Source of the DNA: Candidatus Woesearchaeota archaeon
GTDB lineage: Archaea > Nanobdellota > Nanobdellia > Woesearchaeales > WJKL01
Assembly (NCBI GenBank): GCA_019322435.1
Contig: JAHWIR010000006.1
Location: 21,760-85,759, forward strand
Direction: 5' to 3'
Length of the DNA: 64,000 bases
In this document: piece by piece, positions 1 through 8,068 of the stretch
Layout: each line of letters begins with the position of its first letter
Numbering within the stretch: the first letter of the stretch is position 1
Notes under the pieces: generated by a model
What the model saw: the letters and a program-made list of their open reading frames with translations, nothing else
Database searches by the model: none
Told to the model about the DNA's origin: nothing
Translations under genes and position numbers: made by a program

Positions 1-404
1 TCAAGATCAAGCGTGGCTGCGGCTCATGGCAGTGCGGATGTAAAGAGCCCCACACAATCCCTTATAAAGTTGAAGGTAAATGCGGCTCAATAATCCTAAA
101 GCTTATTCCAGCTCCAAAAGGTACAGGCCTAAAAGTTGAAGGAGAAGTTGGAAAAATCCTCAAACTTGCTGGAATCAAGGATGTCTGGTCAAAAACATTG
201 GGAAAAACAAGCACCAAGCTTAATCTAGTCTATGCTTGTGTTGCTGCTTTAAGGAACCTGATGGAAATCAAGACCAAAGAGCAGGATATTGCAGCACTGG
301 GCATTGTTGAAGGAAAAATAAAAGCAAAAGAATCTCCTACAGAAGAGGACTTTGCAGAAGTAATTAAGGCAGAGCCTAAAAAACCTAAAGAAAAGAAAAA
401 ATGA
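1..404 (+). CDS. rpsE: 30S ribosomal protein S5 (uS5), 5'-truncated by the window
   Basis: C-terminal part of ribosomal protein uS5, a small-subunit protein at the mRNA entry and decoding region. The reading frame is open from base 3. The visible part starts with the RGCGSWQCGCKEPH segment characteristic of archaeal and eukaryotic S5, followed by the GKCGSIILKLIPAPKGTGL motif of the S5 C-terminal domain and a lysine-rich tail. The start lies outside the window. The last codons overlap the L30 start by 4 bases (ATGA), so the two are translationally coupled within the spc-type operon. Confidence 0.95.
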   Translation, partial: KIKRGCGSWQCGCKEPHTIPYKVEGKCGSIILKLIPAPKGTGLKVEGEVGKILKLAGIKDVWSKTLGKTSTKLNLVYACVAALRNLMEIKTKEQDIAALGIVEGKIKAKESPTEEDFAEVIKAEPKKPKEKKK

Positions 405-799
405 GTGAAGAACAAGAAGCACAAAAAGAAGAAAAAAAGCAATATAAAAAGATTGCAGTAGTTAGAATTAGAGGCAGCATCAAGCTAAAAAAAGAACTAA
501 AAGATACTCTAGACATGCTCAGACTTTACAAACAAAATTATTGCGTTATCCTAGACGCATCTCCAAGCATTGTAGGAATGCTAAAAAAAGCGCAAAGCCT
601 AGTAACATGGGGAGAAATAGATGATGAAACTCTTGCCCTGTTAAAAGAAAAAAAGCAAGAAAAAGAGAAAAAATTCTTTAGATTACATCCACCAAGAAAA
701 GGATTTGAAAGAAAAGGAATAAAACTTCCTTTCAAAGTCGGTGGTGCTTTAGGTTATAGAGGAAATAAAATCAACGATTTAATTAAAAAGATGATCTAA
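401..799 (+). CDS. rpmD: 50S ribosomal protein L30 (uL30)
   Basis: Ribosomal protein uL30 of archaeal type, 132 aa; archaeal L30 is usually about 150 aa, so this is slightly short. After a charged Glu/Lys N-terminus of about 15 residues it shows the KIAVVRIRGSIKLKK strand-helix, the DTLDMLRLYKQNYCVIL segment, and the archaeal-specific C-terminal part with FRLHPPRKGFERKGIK. The ATG overlaps the S5 stop in ATGA, which fixes the start. L15 begins one base after its stop. The S5-L30-L15-SecY order is the standard archaeal arrangement and supports the call. Confidence 0.95.
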   Translation: MSEEQEAQKEEKKQYKKIAVVRIRGSIKLKKELKDTLDMLRLYKQNYCVILDASPSIVGMLKKAQSLVTWGEIDDETLALLKEKKQEKEKKFFRLHPPRKGFERKGIKLPFKVGGALGYRGNKINDLIKKMI

Positions 800-800
800 G

Positions 801-1334
801 ATGACTACTAATAAACGTACTAAATTTACAAGAAGGCGTGGATCCACATCTCATGGCTGGGGTTCTATGAAAAAACGTAGAGGCAAAGGCAATAAAGGAG
901 GCGCTGGAATGGCTGGCACTGGAAAAAAAGGGGATGCTAAAAAACCATCTATCTGGAAAAATAAGGAATATTTTGGAAAGCATGGATTCAAGAAAAAAAA
1001 TCCTGCTAAGATAAATCCTGTTAATCTTTCTTATTTTGAAGAAAAGCTAGATAGATTATTAGCTAAAAAACTAATCCAGCAAGAAAATGACACAATTGTA
1101 ATTGATGCTAAAAAACTAGGATTCAATAAAGTTCTTGGCAGTGGAAAAATAACAAAGAAATACAAAATAACTGCTGATTCCTTCTCCAAAGACGCTGTTG
1201 AAAAAATCAAAGCAGCTGGCGGAGAAGCAATTGAATTAAAATCCAAGGTTAAAGAGCCAAAAACAGAAGAACCAAAAGCAGGTACCCAGACGACGAAGAA
1301 GTCTGACTCTTCGCAAGAGGAAACTGAAAAATGA
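801..1334 (+). CDS. rplO: 50S ribosomal protein L15 (uL15) with an unusual C-terminal tail
   Basis: Ribosomal protein uL15, 177 aa. The N-terminus has the basic Gly-rich SHGWGSMKKRRGKGNKGGAG segment that binds 23S rRNA, and the C-terminal globular part contains the LGSGKITKKYKITADSFSK motif typical of L15. From about residue 150 a low-complexity Lys/Glu/Thr/Ser tail is added. Bases 1281-1316 of that tail are a copy of a hairpin repeat also found at 46655, so part of the tail (about residues 161-172) appears to derive from a repeat captured in frame. The stop overlaps the secY start by 4 bases (ATGA). Confidence 0.95.
   Translation: MTTNKRTKFTRRRGSTSHGWGSMKKRRGKGNKGGAGMAGTGKKGDAKKPSIWKNKEYFGKHGFKKKNPAKINPVNLSYFEEKLDRLLAKKLIQQENDTIVIDAKKLGFNKVLGSGKITKKYKITADSFSKDAVEKIKAAGGEAIELKSKVKEPKTEEPKAGTQTTKKSDSSQEETEK
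1281..1316 (+). repeat. Hairpin repeat copy 1, inside the L15 coding region
   Basis: Begins GGTACCCAGACGA and ends GTCTGACTCTTCGCAA. The copy at 46655-46692 begins GGTACCCACACGA and ends GTGTGACTCTTCGCAA. The 5-bp stem is CAGAC/GTCTG here and CACAC/GTGTG there, so both sides of the stem changed together and pairing is kept. Loops differ in length (9 and 11 nt). The element is read in frame as part of the L15 tail. Confidence 0.65.
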
Positions 1335-2719
1335 GTTTATATGATAAATTATTATCAAACCTTCCAGAAGTTAAGGGTCCAGAACAAAAAAGGCTTGCAT
1401 TTAAAGAAAAGCTGAAATGGACTGGCATTACATTAGTCATATTCTTTGTATTAGGTCTTATACCTCTTTTTGGATTAGGAGCTAATGCACTGCAGCAATT
1501 TGAATATCTATCATTGATCCTAGGAGCTAAATTCGGTTCAATAATCTCCTTAGGAATAGGTCCTATTGTTACTGCATCCATTGTACTCCAACTTCTAAAT
1601 GGTTCAGGACTAGTTAAATTTGACTTGACATCTCATGAAGGAAAGAAAAGATTCCAAGGAACCCAGAAATTACTAGCGCTCTTCTTCATAATATTTGAAG
1701 CTGGAATCTATGTCTTTATGGGAGGCCTGGCACCACCTCCAGAATTAATAGGAACAGGCGTTTATTTCCAGCTGCAGCTATTATTAGTATTCCAGCTTTG
1801 CCTTGGCGGAATGCTGATCATGTTTATGGATGAAGTTATCTCAAAATGGGGTTTTGGTTCTGGAATCTCATTGTTCATTGCAGCAGGTGTTTCAGAACAG
1901 ATATTCATAAGAGCTTTATCCCCATTGCCCTCTCCAGCTAACCCAGGAATTGCAACAGGAGCTATCCCAGCTTTATTTCAATCCTTATCAGCAGGAGATC
2001 CAATAACAGCTGCTTTGATGATTGCAGCAGTTATCTCTACAGTACTGGTGTTTGCAATTGCTGTTTACGGACAGGCTATGAAAGTTGAAATTCCACTCTC
2101 CTTTGGCAGAATACGCGGCCATGGAATAAGATGGCCTTTAAGCTTTATCTATACATCTAATATCCCTGTTATATTAATTGCAGCATTAATGGCAAACATA
2201 CAGTTATGGGCTCGTCTCCTTCAAAACTGGGGGCACCCCTGGCTTGGAACCTTTGTCGGAAACACTCCCACATCGGGTTTGGTTGCCTGGCTATTCTCTC
2301 CAGATCTAGTTGGAAAACTGATCAAAGGCAGCCTGACATTTGCAGACGCTGCTCATGGCTTGGTTTACATGCTTATCATGATTGGAGGAGCTGTAATGTT
2401 TTCAATATTTTGGATGCAGACATCTGGAATGGATGCAAAATCCCAGGCAAAGCAGATCATGTCCTCTGGATTGCAGATTCCTGGCTTTAGAAGGGATCAA
2501 AGAGTTTTAGAAAGGTTATTAAATAGATACATCTGGCCTTTAACTGTGATGGGAGCAATTACAGTTGGATTTATTGCTGCTATTGCTGACTTATCAGGGG
2601 CATTAAGCCGTGGAACAGGTATCTTATTGACAGTTATGATTATTTACAAGCTATATGAAGAGGTAGCTAAGCAGCACATGTATGATATGCATCCAATGAT
2701 GCGTAAGTTTATGGAGTGA
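1331..2719 (+). CDS. secY: Preprotein translocase subunit SecY
   Basis: Channel-forming subunit of the Sec translocon, 462 aa, within the usual range for archaeal SecY. About ten hydrophobic segments are visible, including GSIISLGIGPIVTASIVLQL (TM2 plug region), the cytoplasmic loop VEIPLSFGRIRGHGIRWPL between TM6 and TM7, and the C-terminal RPG-like loop around SGLQIPGFRRDQRVLERLLN. It overlaps L15 by 4 bases and is followed after 6 bases by the EMC3-type membrane protein. In most archaea adenylate kinase (adk) follows secY; it is absent here. Confidence 0.97.
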   Translation: MSLYDKLLSNLPEVKGPEQKRLAFKEKLKWTGITLVIFFVLGLIPLFGLGANALQQFEYLSLILGAKFGSIISLGIGPIVTASIVLQLLNGSGLVKFDLTSHEGKKRFQGTQKLLALFFIIFEAGIYVFMGGLAPPPELIGTGVYFQLQLLLVFQLCLGGMLIMFMDEVISKWGFGSGISLFIAAGVSEQIFIRALSPLPSPANPGIATGAIPALFQSLSAGDPITAALMIAAVISTVLVFAIAVYGQAMKVEIPLSFGRIRGHGIRWPLSFIYTSNIPVILIAALMANIQLWARLLQNWGHPWLGTFVGNTPTSGLVAWLFSPDLVGKLIKGSLTFADAAHGLVYMLIMIGGAVMFSIFWMQTSGMDAKSQAKQIMSSGLQIPGFRRDQRVLERLLNRYIWPLTVMGAITVGFIAAIADLSGALSRGTGILLTVMIIYKLYEEVAKQHMYDMHPMMRKFME

Positions 2720-2725
2720 TAAAAA

Positions 2726-3502
2726 ATGTTTGAAACCGTACTAAACCCGATAATGGCCCCTTTGCTGGGAATACCTACATTTTGGTCAATACTGATTATT
2801 TCATTAGTTGTAGCTGTCATAATTACTCTTGTCTACAAGTGGATGACAGACCAGCATCTGATGAAAACTTTAAAAGAAGATATTAAAAAATTCCAAAAGC
2901 AGATGAAAGAGCTTAAAGACAATCCTAAAGAATTCATGGCAGTGCAGAAAAGAGCAATGGAAACAAACATGAAATACATGATGCATTCCATGAAACCGAC
3001 ATTGATAACATTCATCCCTATCATCTTGATATTTGGCTGGTTAAATGCAAATCTTGCATACGATCCATTACTGCCTGGCCAAGAATTTACAACATCTGCT
3101 ATATTTGAACAAGGAACAGAAGGGGAAATAAGCTTGATAGCTCCTGAAGGCATTGAACTGGTCTCAAACTCAACACAAAAAATTGAGTGTAATATAGAAA
3201 AAGGATGGATTCGTTCAAAAGAAGTATGTCAATCGCAGTGGACTCTAAAAGGGCCTAGTGGAAACTATCTGCTTGAATACGAATTTGAAGACCAGAAAGA
3301 AGACAAAGAGATATTGATAACAGAAGAAAGAGCATATGAAAAACCTGTTAAAATTGTAAAAGAAGGCAAACTACAGCAGATAAAAATCAATAATGAGAAA
3401 ATGAAACCAATTCCAGGACTTCCGATTGGCTGGCTTGGAACATACATCATATTTTCAATCATATTCAGCATGGTGCTGAGAAAGGCAATGAAACTGCATT
3501 AA
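2726..3502 (+). CDS. EMC3/TMCO1-family (DUF106) membrane insertase with an inserted extracytoplasmic domain
   Basis: Archaeal Oxa1/YidC-superfamily protein (DUF106, related to EMC3 and TMCO1), thought to help insert membrane proteins. It has three hydrophobic segments (about residues 17-38, 92-112 and 232-252) and the family's cytoplasmic coiled coil after TM1 (DQHLMKTLKEDIKKFQKQMK) followed by the Met-rich MKYMMHSMKPTLI region. At 258 aa it is longer than a typical family member. The extra about 105 residues (about 118-222) lie between TM2 and TM3, are predicted beta-rich and hold two cysteines (ECNIEKG and EVCQSQW), so they may form a small disulfide-bonded outside domain. Position next to secY fits the role. 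Confidence 0.85.
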   Translation: MFETVLNPIMAPLLGIPTFWSILIISLVVAVIITLVYKWMTDQHLMKTLKEDIKKFQKQMKELKDNPKEFMAVQKRAMETNMKYMMHSMKPTLITFIPIILIFGWLNANLAYDPLLPGQEFTTSAIFEQGTEGEISLIAPEGIELVSNSTQKIECNIEKGWIRSKEVCQSQWTLKGPSGNYLLEYEFEDQKEDKEILITEERAYEKPVKIVKEGKLQQIKINNEKMKPIPGLPIGWLGTYIIFSIIFSMVLRKAMKLH

Positions 3503-3527
3503 AACCCAGCCAATGGGTGCCGGGTTT
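3502..3527 (+). other. Intergenic hairpin with alternative pairings between the DUF106 gene and L34e
   Basis: AAACCC (3502-3507) can pair with GGGTTT (3522-3527), and alternatively ACCCA (3504-3508) with TGGGT (3514-3518). No T-run follows, so it is unlikely to be a plain terminator; it could modulate read-through to L34e or stabilise a processed mRNA end. Confidence 0.45.
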
Positions 3528-3562
3528 ACGAGCTAAAAGATAAATAACGAGGAAAACCGAGC

Positions 3563-3877
3563 ATGGTAGGCGCAAAAAGAAAAACAAAACCAAGAATACA
3601 AAGAGAAGGTCGTTATGGTAGATTCAAAGCCAGATCAAAGAAGCTTAAATATGTCAAAACACCAGGTGGAAGAACAGTAGTCCATTACAAAAAGGCAAAG
3701 CCGTCAAAAGCAAAATGCGCTGGTTGTGGAAAACAACTGTCAGGAACTCTAAGAAAGCTTCCATCAAAAATGAAAAACATTCCTAAGACAAAAAAACATC
3801 CTCAAAGACCATATGGTGGATATTACTGTTCAGGCTGCATGAGAAAAAAGATAGTAAAAGAGGCAAGAACAGGATGA
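3563..3877 (+). CDS. rpl34e: 50S ribosomal protein L34e (eL34)
   Basis: Archaeal/eukaryotic ribosomal protein eL34, 104 aa. The N-terminus is basic, followed by the KTPGGRTVVHYKKAKPSKAK motif and a zinc ribbon formed by KCAGCGKQL and YYCSGCMRKK. It lies downstream of SecY and the DUF106 protein, as in many archaea, though the adenylate kinase gene normally in between is missing. ATG follows a purine-rich stretch (CGAGGAAAACCGAGC). Confidence 0.93.
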   Translation: MVGAKRKTKPRIQREGRYGRFKARSKKLKYVKTPGGRTVVHYKKAKPSKAKCAGCGKQLSGTLRKLPSKMKNIPKTKKHPQRPYGGYYCSGCMRKKIVKEARTG

Positions 3878-3941
3878 TTAAATTTGAATTGACCAAGTGG
3901 TTAATTAATACATTCAAAATAAAATTTAAAAGGTAATTAAA

Positions 3942-4286
3942 ATGATTGAAGTTGGAAGATTAGCAATTAAAATTGCCGGAAGAGACGCAGGGAAAAAGTG
4001 TGTAATAGTTGACATAGTAGATGACAACACAGTCCTGATAGATGGAGAAACAAGAAGAAGAAAATGCAACATCAATCATCTAGAGCCATTGAAAGGAAAG
4101 ATAGACATCAAGAAAGGAGCTTCTCATGCTGACATTGTTTCTGTATTCAAGAAACTAGGCATTGAAATCAAAGAGAAAAAACCAAAAGAAAAGACAGAAA
4201 GACCTAGAAAAGTTAGAAAAAAGAAAGAAAAAGTTGTTGAAGAAACAGAAGAGAAAAAAGAGACAAAGAAAAAAGCAAAAAAATAA
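3942..4286 (+). CDS. rpl14e: 50S ribosomal protein L14e (eL14)
   Basis: Ribosomal protein eL14, 114 aa, with the KOW-type SH3-like fold: MIEVGRLAIKIAGRDAGKKC, VIVDIVDDNTVLIDG, and RRRKCNINHLEPLKGKIDI. A Lys/Glu-rich low-complexity tail fills residues 80-114. The usual cytidylate kinase gene (cmk) between L34e and L14e is absent; instead there is a 64-bp AT-rich gap with a small inverted repeat (ACCA-AG-TGGT near 3893). AAGGT lies 7 bases before the ATG. It meets pheT tail to tail with no gap. Confidence 0.92.
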   Translation: MIEVGRLAIKIAGRDAGKKCVIVDIVDDNTVLIDGETRRRKCNINHLEPLKGKIDIKKGASHADIVSVFKKLGIEIKEKKPKEKTERPRKVRKKKEKVVEETEEKKETKKKAKK

Positions 4287-5954
4287 TTATTTCTTCATAG
4301 CTTCAAACAATTCACTTAAATTAAGTTCAAAACCGCAGACAGGAACAGTCAAATCAAAATTCTTCAACACCTGAGGATTAATCTCTCCAATATAAGCTAC
4401 TTTCTTGTCATTGACAATAGCCCTGCCTACTCTGCCTTCCATAAAACTAGAATGTTCAACATCAACAACTTCATATTCAACTCCAAGATTCTTCATAATA
4501 AAATCAAAAGCCTGCCTTGCTTCTGTATAATCTGCATTAGCATGAGCTGAAACAGCTGCAATCCTGTGATAATCAACAGCCTTCTCGTCTTTCTTCACAC
4601 TAACAAGACCTTCCTCAAAAACCTTCTGAGGATATTCTCTGCTTTTGTTCTTGCTCAAGACATCCATCAATACAGGCATTATCCAATTTCTTAAGACAGA
4701 ATATCTTTCAGACATGTACTCCTTCAGCTCAATCAAGGAAAACTCTTTGACATTCATCTTCTCAAACAAGACTTCTTTATTAGAAAGTATTGCAGACATC
4801 AATTCCTGATATCCTGCTCCAACCATCAACTCCCTGACCTTATCAACAAACTCAACAATCGGGAATGTCCTTCCCACTGTATAGGCTTCCATATGATGCA
4901 TCTCAATATTCTTGTAGCCATAGGCAATTGCAATATCCTCAATAACATCAACAGGATGCATTATATCTCTTCTATAATTTGGAATCTTTACAATTCCTTT
5001 ATTATATTCATACTGTATCTTCCCAAGCAGTTTCTTTATTTCTTCTTCTTTTAGATTCAATCCCAACAATTCCCTTACCTGGCTCAAAGATATCCTGATT
5101 GTCTCGTCAAACAAGAACGGAGTTATGATCTTATCATGCTCTTTGTCAGGATATTCAACATCAACTGACTCTATTGCAAATCCTCTTTCATAAAATGCCT
5201 GCGCAAATATATTTGCAGCCAGCAGAACACTATCCAAATCCTCTCCAGTTGCTTCAAAAAACAATTCCTCATCTCCCATCTCAATCTTTCCAGAATAATT
5301 TGAATTGATTATAGGTGGAAAACTAAGCACTTCATTATTTGCATCAATAAGTAGGGGATATTTCTGCATTCCTTCCAATATCCATGCATATTCCTTTCCA
5401 GTCGGATGATCATCTAAAATCTCCTGCTGAGTCATCTCTTTCTTATACTCGAGAGGAATAAATTTAATTGATTCAGGCTCAGTTGCCTTATAGCTAATTG
5501 GAAACTTTATCTTCTTATAATTATAAACTCCAATTGCAACCTTTTTCCTCTTTCTTCCATAACCAGCGCAAAACTTCTCCTGCAGATCAATCATCTGCTT
5601 GATAGAATTATCATCTACTTTACCTCCTTTTGCAACAAACGCAGCAATAAAAGGCCTTACATTCTTGACAGATTTATCCACTATCAGCTTGTGTTCAGGC
5701 TTCTTGAAAACCTCTAGCTTAGGGATTCCTTTCTCCTTCCCAATCAAACCTTTAATCAGCCTGGCAATCCCTTCAACACTCCACAAATAAGGCAGATTAG
5801 TATCTCCTGCTGTTACGCTAATTTCATCAGTCTCCTCATCATAACTATCCAGTTCTATTTTACCGTATTCAAGCAATTCAGCTAGTTTATCTATTGGAAT
5901 TTCATCTCCAACAAGATTCTTTAAATCCTTGTATTGAAAACTGATTGTTGGCAT
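4287..5954 (-). CDS. pheT: Phenylalanine--tRNA ligase beta subunit
   Basis: Beta chain of the heterotetrameric phenylalanyl-tRNA synthetase, 555 aa, the normal length for the archaeal/eukaryotic form. Visible parts: the N-terminal domain, the B3/4 editing-type domain (PFIAAFVAKGGKVDDNSI near residue 105), the B5 DNA-binding-like domain (about 285-355, with VKIPNYRRDIMHPVDVIEDI), and the catalytic-like C-terminal core (GRVGRAIVNDKKVAYIGEI). It lacks the anticodon-binding extension of bacterial PheT, as expected. It is the last gene of a pheS-nitroreductase-pheT operon; only 2 bases separate it from the nitroreductase stop. Confidence 0.97.
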   Translation of the reverse strand: MPTISFQYKDLKNLVGDEIPIDKLAELLEYGKIELDSYDEETDEISVTAGDTNLPYLWSVEGIARLIKGLIGKEKGIPKLEVFKKPEHKLIVDKSVKNVRPFIAAFVAKGGKVDDNSIKQMIDLQEKFCAGYGRKRKKVAIGVYNYKKIKFPISYKATEPESIKFIPLEYKKEMTQQEILDDHPTGKEYAWILEGMQKYPLLIDANNEVLSFPPIINSNYSGKIEMGDEELFFEATGEDLDSVLLAANIFAQAFYERGFAIESVDVEYPDKEHDKIITPFLFDETIRISLSQVRELLGLNLKEEEIKKLLGKIQYEYNKGIVKIPNYRRDIMHPVDVIEDIAIAYGYKNIEMHHMEAYTVGRTFPIVEFVDKVRELMVGAGYQELMSAILSNKEVLFEKMNVKEFSLIELKEYMSERYSVLRNWIMPVLMDVLSKNKSREYPQKVFEEGLVSVKKDEKAVDYHRIAAVSAHANADYTEARQAFDFIMKNLGVEYEVVDVEHSSFMEGRVGRAIVNDKKVAYIGEINPQVLKNFDLTVPVCGFELNLSELFEAMKK

Positions 5955-5956
5955 TT

Positions 5957-6502
5957 TTAATAACTATCCTCATGCATCATTTCTTTAATTTCTCTTAATT
6001 CTTTATCTTTTATTTGTTCTGACTCATCAGGATACCCTATTGGAATTATCGAAATCAATTCAATATTTTCAGGCAATTTCAATGTTTTAATTAATTTTTT
6101 CCTATCTTCTTTGTGGCCTTCATGATGATTAAATGTATCTACATAACAAACACCTAAACCGAGATTGTGAGACATAAGAATGATATTTTCAACTGCAAGA
6201 GCTGTTGAAATATCCCAATTTTTATATTTTGGGTCTTTGTTTTTATCAGCACATACCACAATTACAACTGGAGCTTGTTTAACAAACTGCCTATCCTCAT
6301 AATCTAAAGCTAGTTTTGCTTTTATTTCTTTACTCTTCACAATTATGAATTCCCACAACTGACAATCCTTTTTAGGAGGACCACCAAAAGGAGCATGCCT
6401 CGCAGCATCTATTAGTTTTTCAATTATATTATCAGGTATTTCTTTATCTAAAAATTTTCTTACAGACCTTCTTGTTTTAATACATTCACCAATTTCCATC
6501 AT
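5957..6502 (-). CDS. Nitroreductase-family flavoprotein inside the phe operon
   Basis: FMN-dependent nitroreductase-fold protein, 181 aa. Family signatures are the N-terminal CIKTRRSVRKFLDKEIP, the FMN-contacting HAPFGGPPKKDCQLWEFIIV, and the C-terminal glycine/proline motif IIPIGYPDE. Members reduce quinones, nitro compounds or flavins with NAD(P)H; the substrate cannot be told from sequence. Its start overlaps the pheS stop (ATGA) and its stop is 2 bases from pheT, so it is made together with both PheRS chains. I know of no established functional link between this family and tRNA-Phe charging. Confidence 0.88.
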   Translation of the reverse strand: MMEIGECIKTRRSVRKFLDKEIPDNIIEKLIDAARHAPFGGPPKKDCQLWEFIIVKSKEIKAKLALDYEDRQFVKQAPVVIVVCADKNKDPKYKNWDISTALAVENIILMSHNLGLGVCYVDTFNHHEGHKEDRKKLIKTLKLPENIELISIIPIGYPDESEQIKDKELREIKEMMHEDSY

Positions 6503-8013
6503 AAATTCACCTTTGTCTTTCTTAAAACATCTAAATCATGGCTAAATAAATTTCTGATATCTTTTAACCCAAGCTTGAACATTGCAATCCTGTCTATTCC
6601 CAGCCCCCACGCAATTACAGGAACTCTTATTCCTAACGGCTTTGTCAGCTCAGGCCTGAAAATTCCAGCTCCTCCCAGCTCAATCCATCCAAGCTCAGGG
6701 TGTTTTGCCATCAACTCTACTGAAGGCTCTGTAAATGGAAAATATGCAGGCACTAATTTTATTTCATCTGTATCAGCAAATTCCTTTGCAAACATCTGCA
6801 GCAACCCAAACAAATGCCTTAGATTCAATCCTTCCTCAACAACTATACCTTCAACTTGATTAAAATCAGGTTGATGCGTTGCATCAATCACATCATATCT
6901 AAAACACCTTACAAGTGCAAAATACTTTCCAGGAATCTCTAATCCCTTAGAAGCCAGCATCCTTGCTGAACAAGCAGTTCCTTGTGTTCTTAGCAGATGT
7001 CTTTTTGTCCTTTGCACATCAAATTCATACTGCCAGCCTTTGCTTCCAGTATCAAAACCATCTTCATGAGCTTTCTTCACAGTATCAATCAGCTTCTCAT
7101 CAATCTCAGCAAATTCAGGCTCCTTTACATAATAAGCTTGATGAATATCCCTTGCAGAATGAAACTGCGGCATGTACAATGCATCCATATCCCAAAAATC
7201 TGACTCCACTAAAGGCCCGTCCATCTCAATAAAGCCTAAAGCCATTAGTTTTTTCCTTGCATCATCCAAAAACCTTCTATAATGCTGTTTCTTTCCAGCA
7301 AAAATAGAAGGAACATTAATGCTGACATCATAAGATCTGAATTTCTTTTTCTTCCAGCTGCCTGTCTTCAGCATCTCTGCTGTCAATCTATCCTCAAAAT
7401 CTCCTTTAACACCAGCTTTAACAGCCTTTTTTCCTAACTCTGTCAATTCAATTGTCTTCAGTTTTCTTATATCTGTCTTGATCATTCCCCTTCTATTCTT
7501 GAATTCCTCAAATATTCCTTTCTCATCTTCACTCAATGATTTGATTTCAACAGGAAATTTCTTCTTCAAAAATTCTTCTTGCTTCTTCAGGTTATCTAAT
7601 AAAAACTTCGCAGCAGGAGTTGCCTTAAAATTCAATTTATCCTTTTCCTTGCTGATAATCACAGCAGAATTCTTCTTAAGAATGCCCATAGCAACTCCAA
7701 ATTCCTGATTACTTAATTCCTTCTTAACTTTCTCTTCACTGACTATTTTATCCCCCACTATCTCTAAAAATCTTTTCTCAGGCAGGCCTTTTTCTAGAGA
7801 TTCCTTTCCATTATCTCCTAATTCAACAACCTCTTTCAAATCCTCTTTTATCTTCAGAACATCTTTATTAGAAAGCCACTGCAATGCCCTCATTACTTCT
7901 ACATCCTTCAACCCTGTTTCCTTTATAATATTCTCAAACTTATTCACTTTATCCAAAACAGGCAAAACCTTCCTTTCCAGCGGATGTAGCTTATTGATTA
8001 ATTTATCTATCAT
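6499..8013 (-). CDS. pheS: Phenylalanine--tRNA ligase alpha subunit
   Basis: Alpha (catalytic) chain of PheRS, 504 aa, archaeal form with N-terminal winged-helix modules (about residues 1-210) followed by the class II aminoacyl-tRNA synthetase core. Motif 2 is around KYFALVRCFRYDVIDATHQP, the phenylalanine pocket has FNQVEG, and motif 3 is AWGLGIDRIAMFKLGLKDIR. The segment usually written LLRTHTT...SAR appears here as LLRTQGTACSARML, so the His of that motif is Gln. A TATA box on the minus strand at 8037-8044 lies 24-31 bases before the ATG, indicating a leaderless transcript. First gene of the operon. Confidence 0.97.
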   Translation of the reverse strand: MIDKLINKLHPLERKVLPVLDKVNKFENIIKETGLKDVEVMRALQWLSNKDVLKIKEDLKEVVELGDNGKESLEKGLPEKRFLEIVGDKIVSEEKVKKELSNQEFGVAMGILKKNSAVIISKEKDKLNFKATPAAKFLLDNLKKQEEFLKKKFPVEIKSLSEDEKGIFEEFKNRRGMIKTDIRKLKTIELTELGKKAVKAGVKGDFEDRLTAEMLKTGSWKKKKFRSYDVSINVPSIFAGKKQHYRRFLDDARKKLMALGFIEMDGPLVESDFWDMDALYMPQFHSARDIHQAYYVKEPEFAEIDEKLIDTVKKAHEDGFDTGSKGWQYEFDVQRTKRHLLRTQGTACSARMLASKGLEIPGKYFALVRCFRYDVIDATHQPDFNQVEGIVVEEGLNLRHLFGLLQMFAKEFADTDEIKLVPAYFPFTEPSVELMAKHPELGWIELGGAGIFRPELTKPLGIRVPVIAWGLGIDRIAMFKLGLKDIRNLFSHDLDVLRKTKVNL

Positions 8014-8036
8014 TGTATTCAGAAAGACACAGTTTG

Positions 8037-8044
8037 TATATAAA
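8037..8044 (-). promoter_or_regulatory. TATA box for the pheS operon
   Basis: TTTATATA on the minus strand, about 27 bases from the pheS ATG; predicts a leaderless mRNA. Confidence 0.7.
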
Positions 8045-8068
8045 GATTATCAAAAAAAGAAATAAAAT

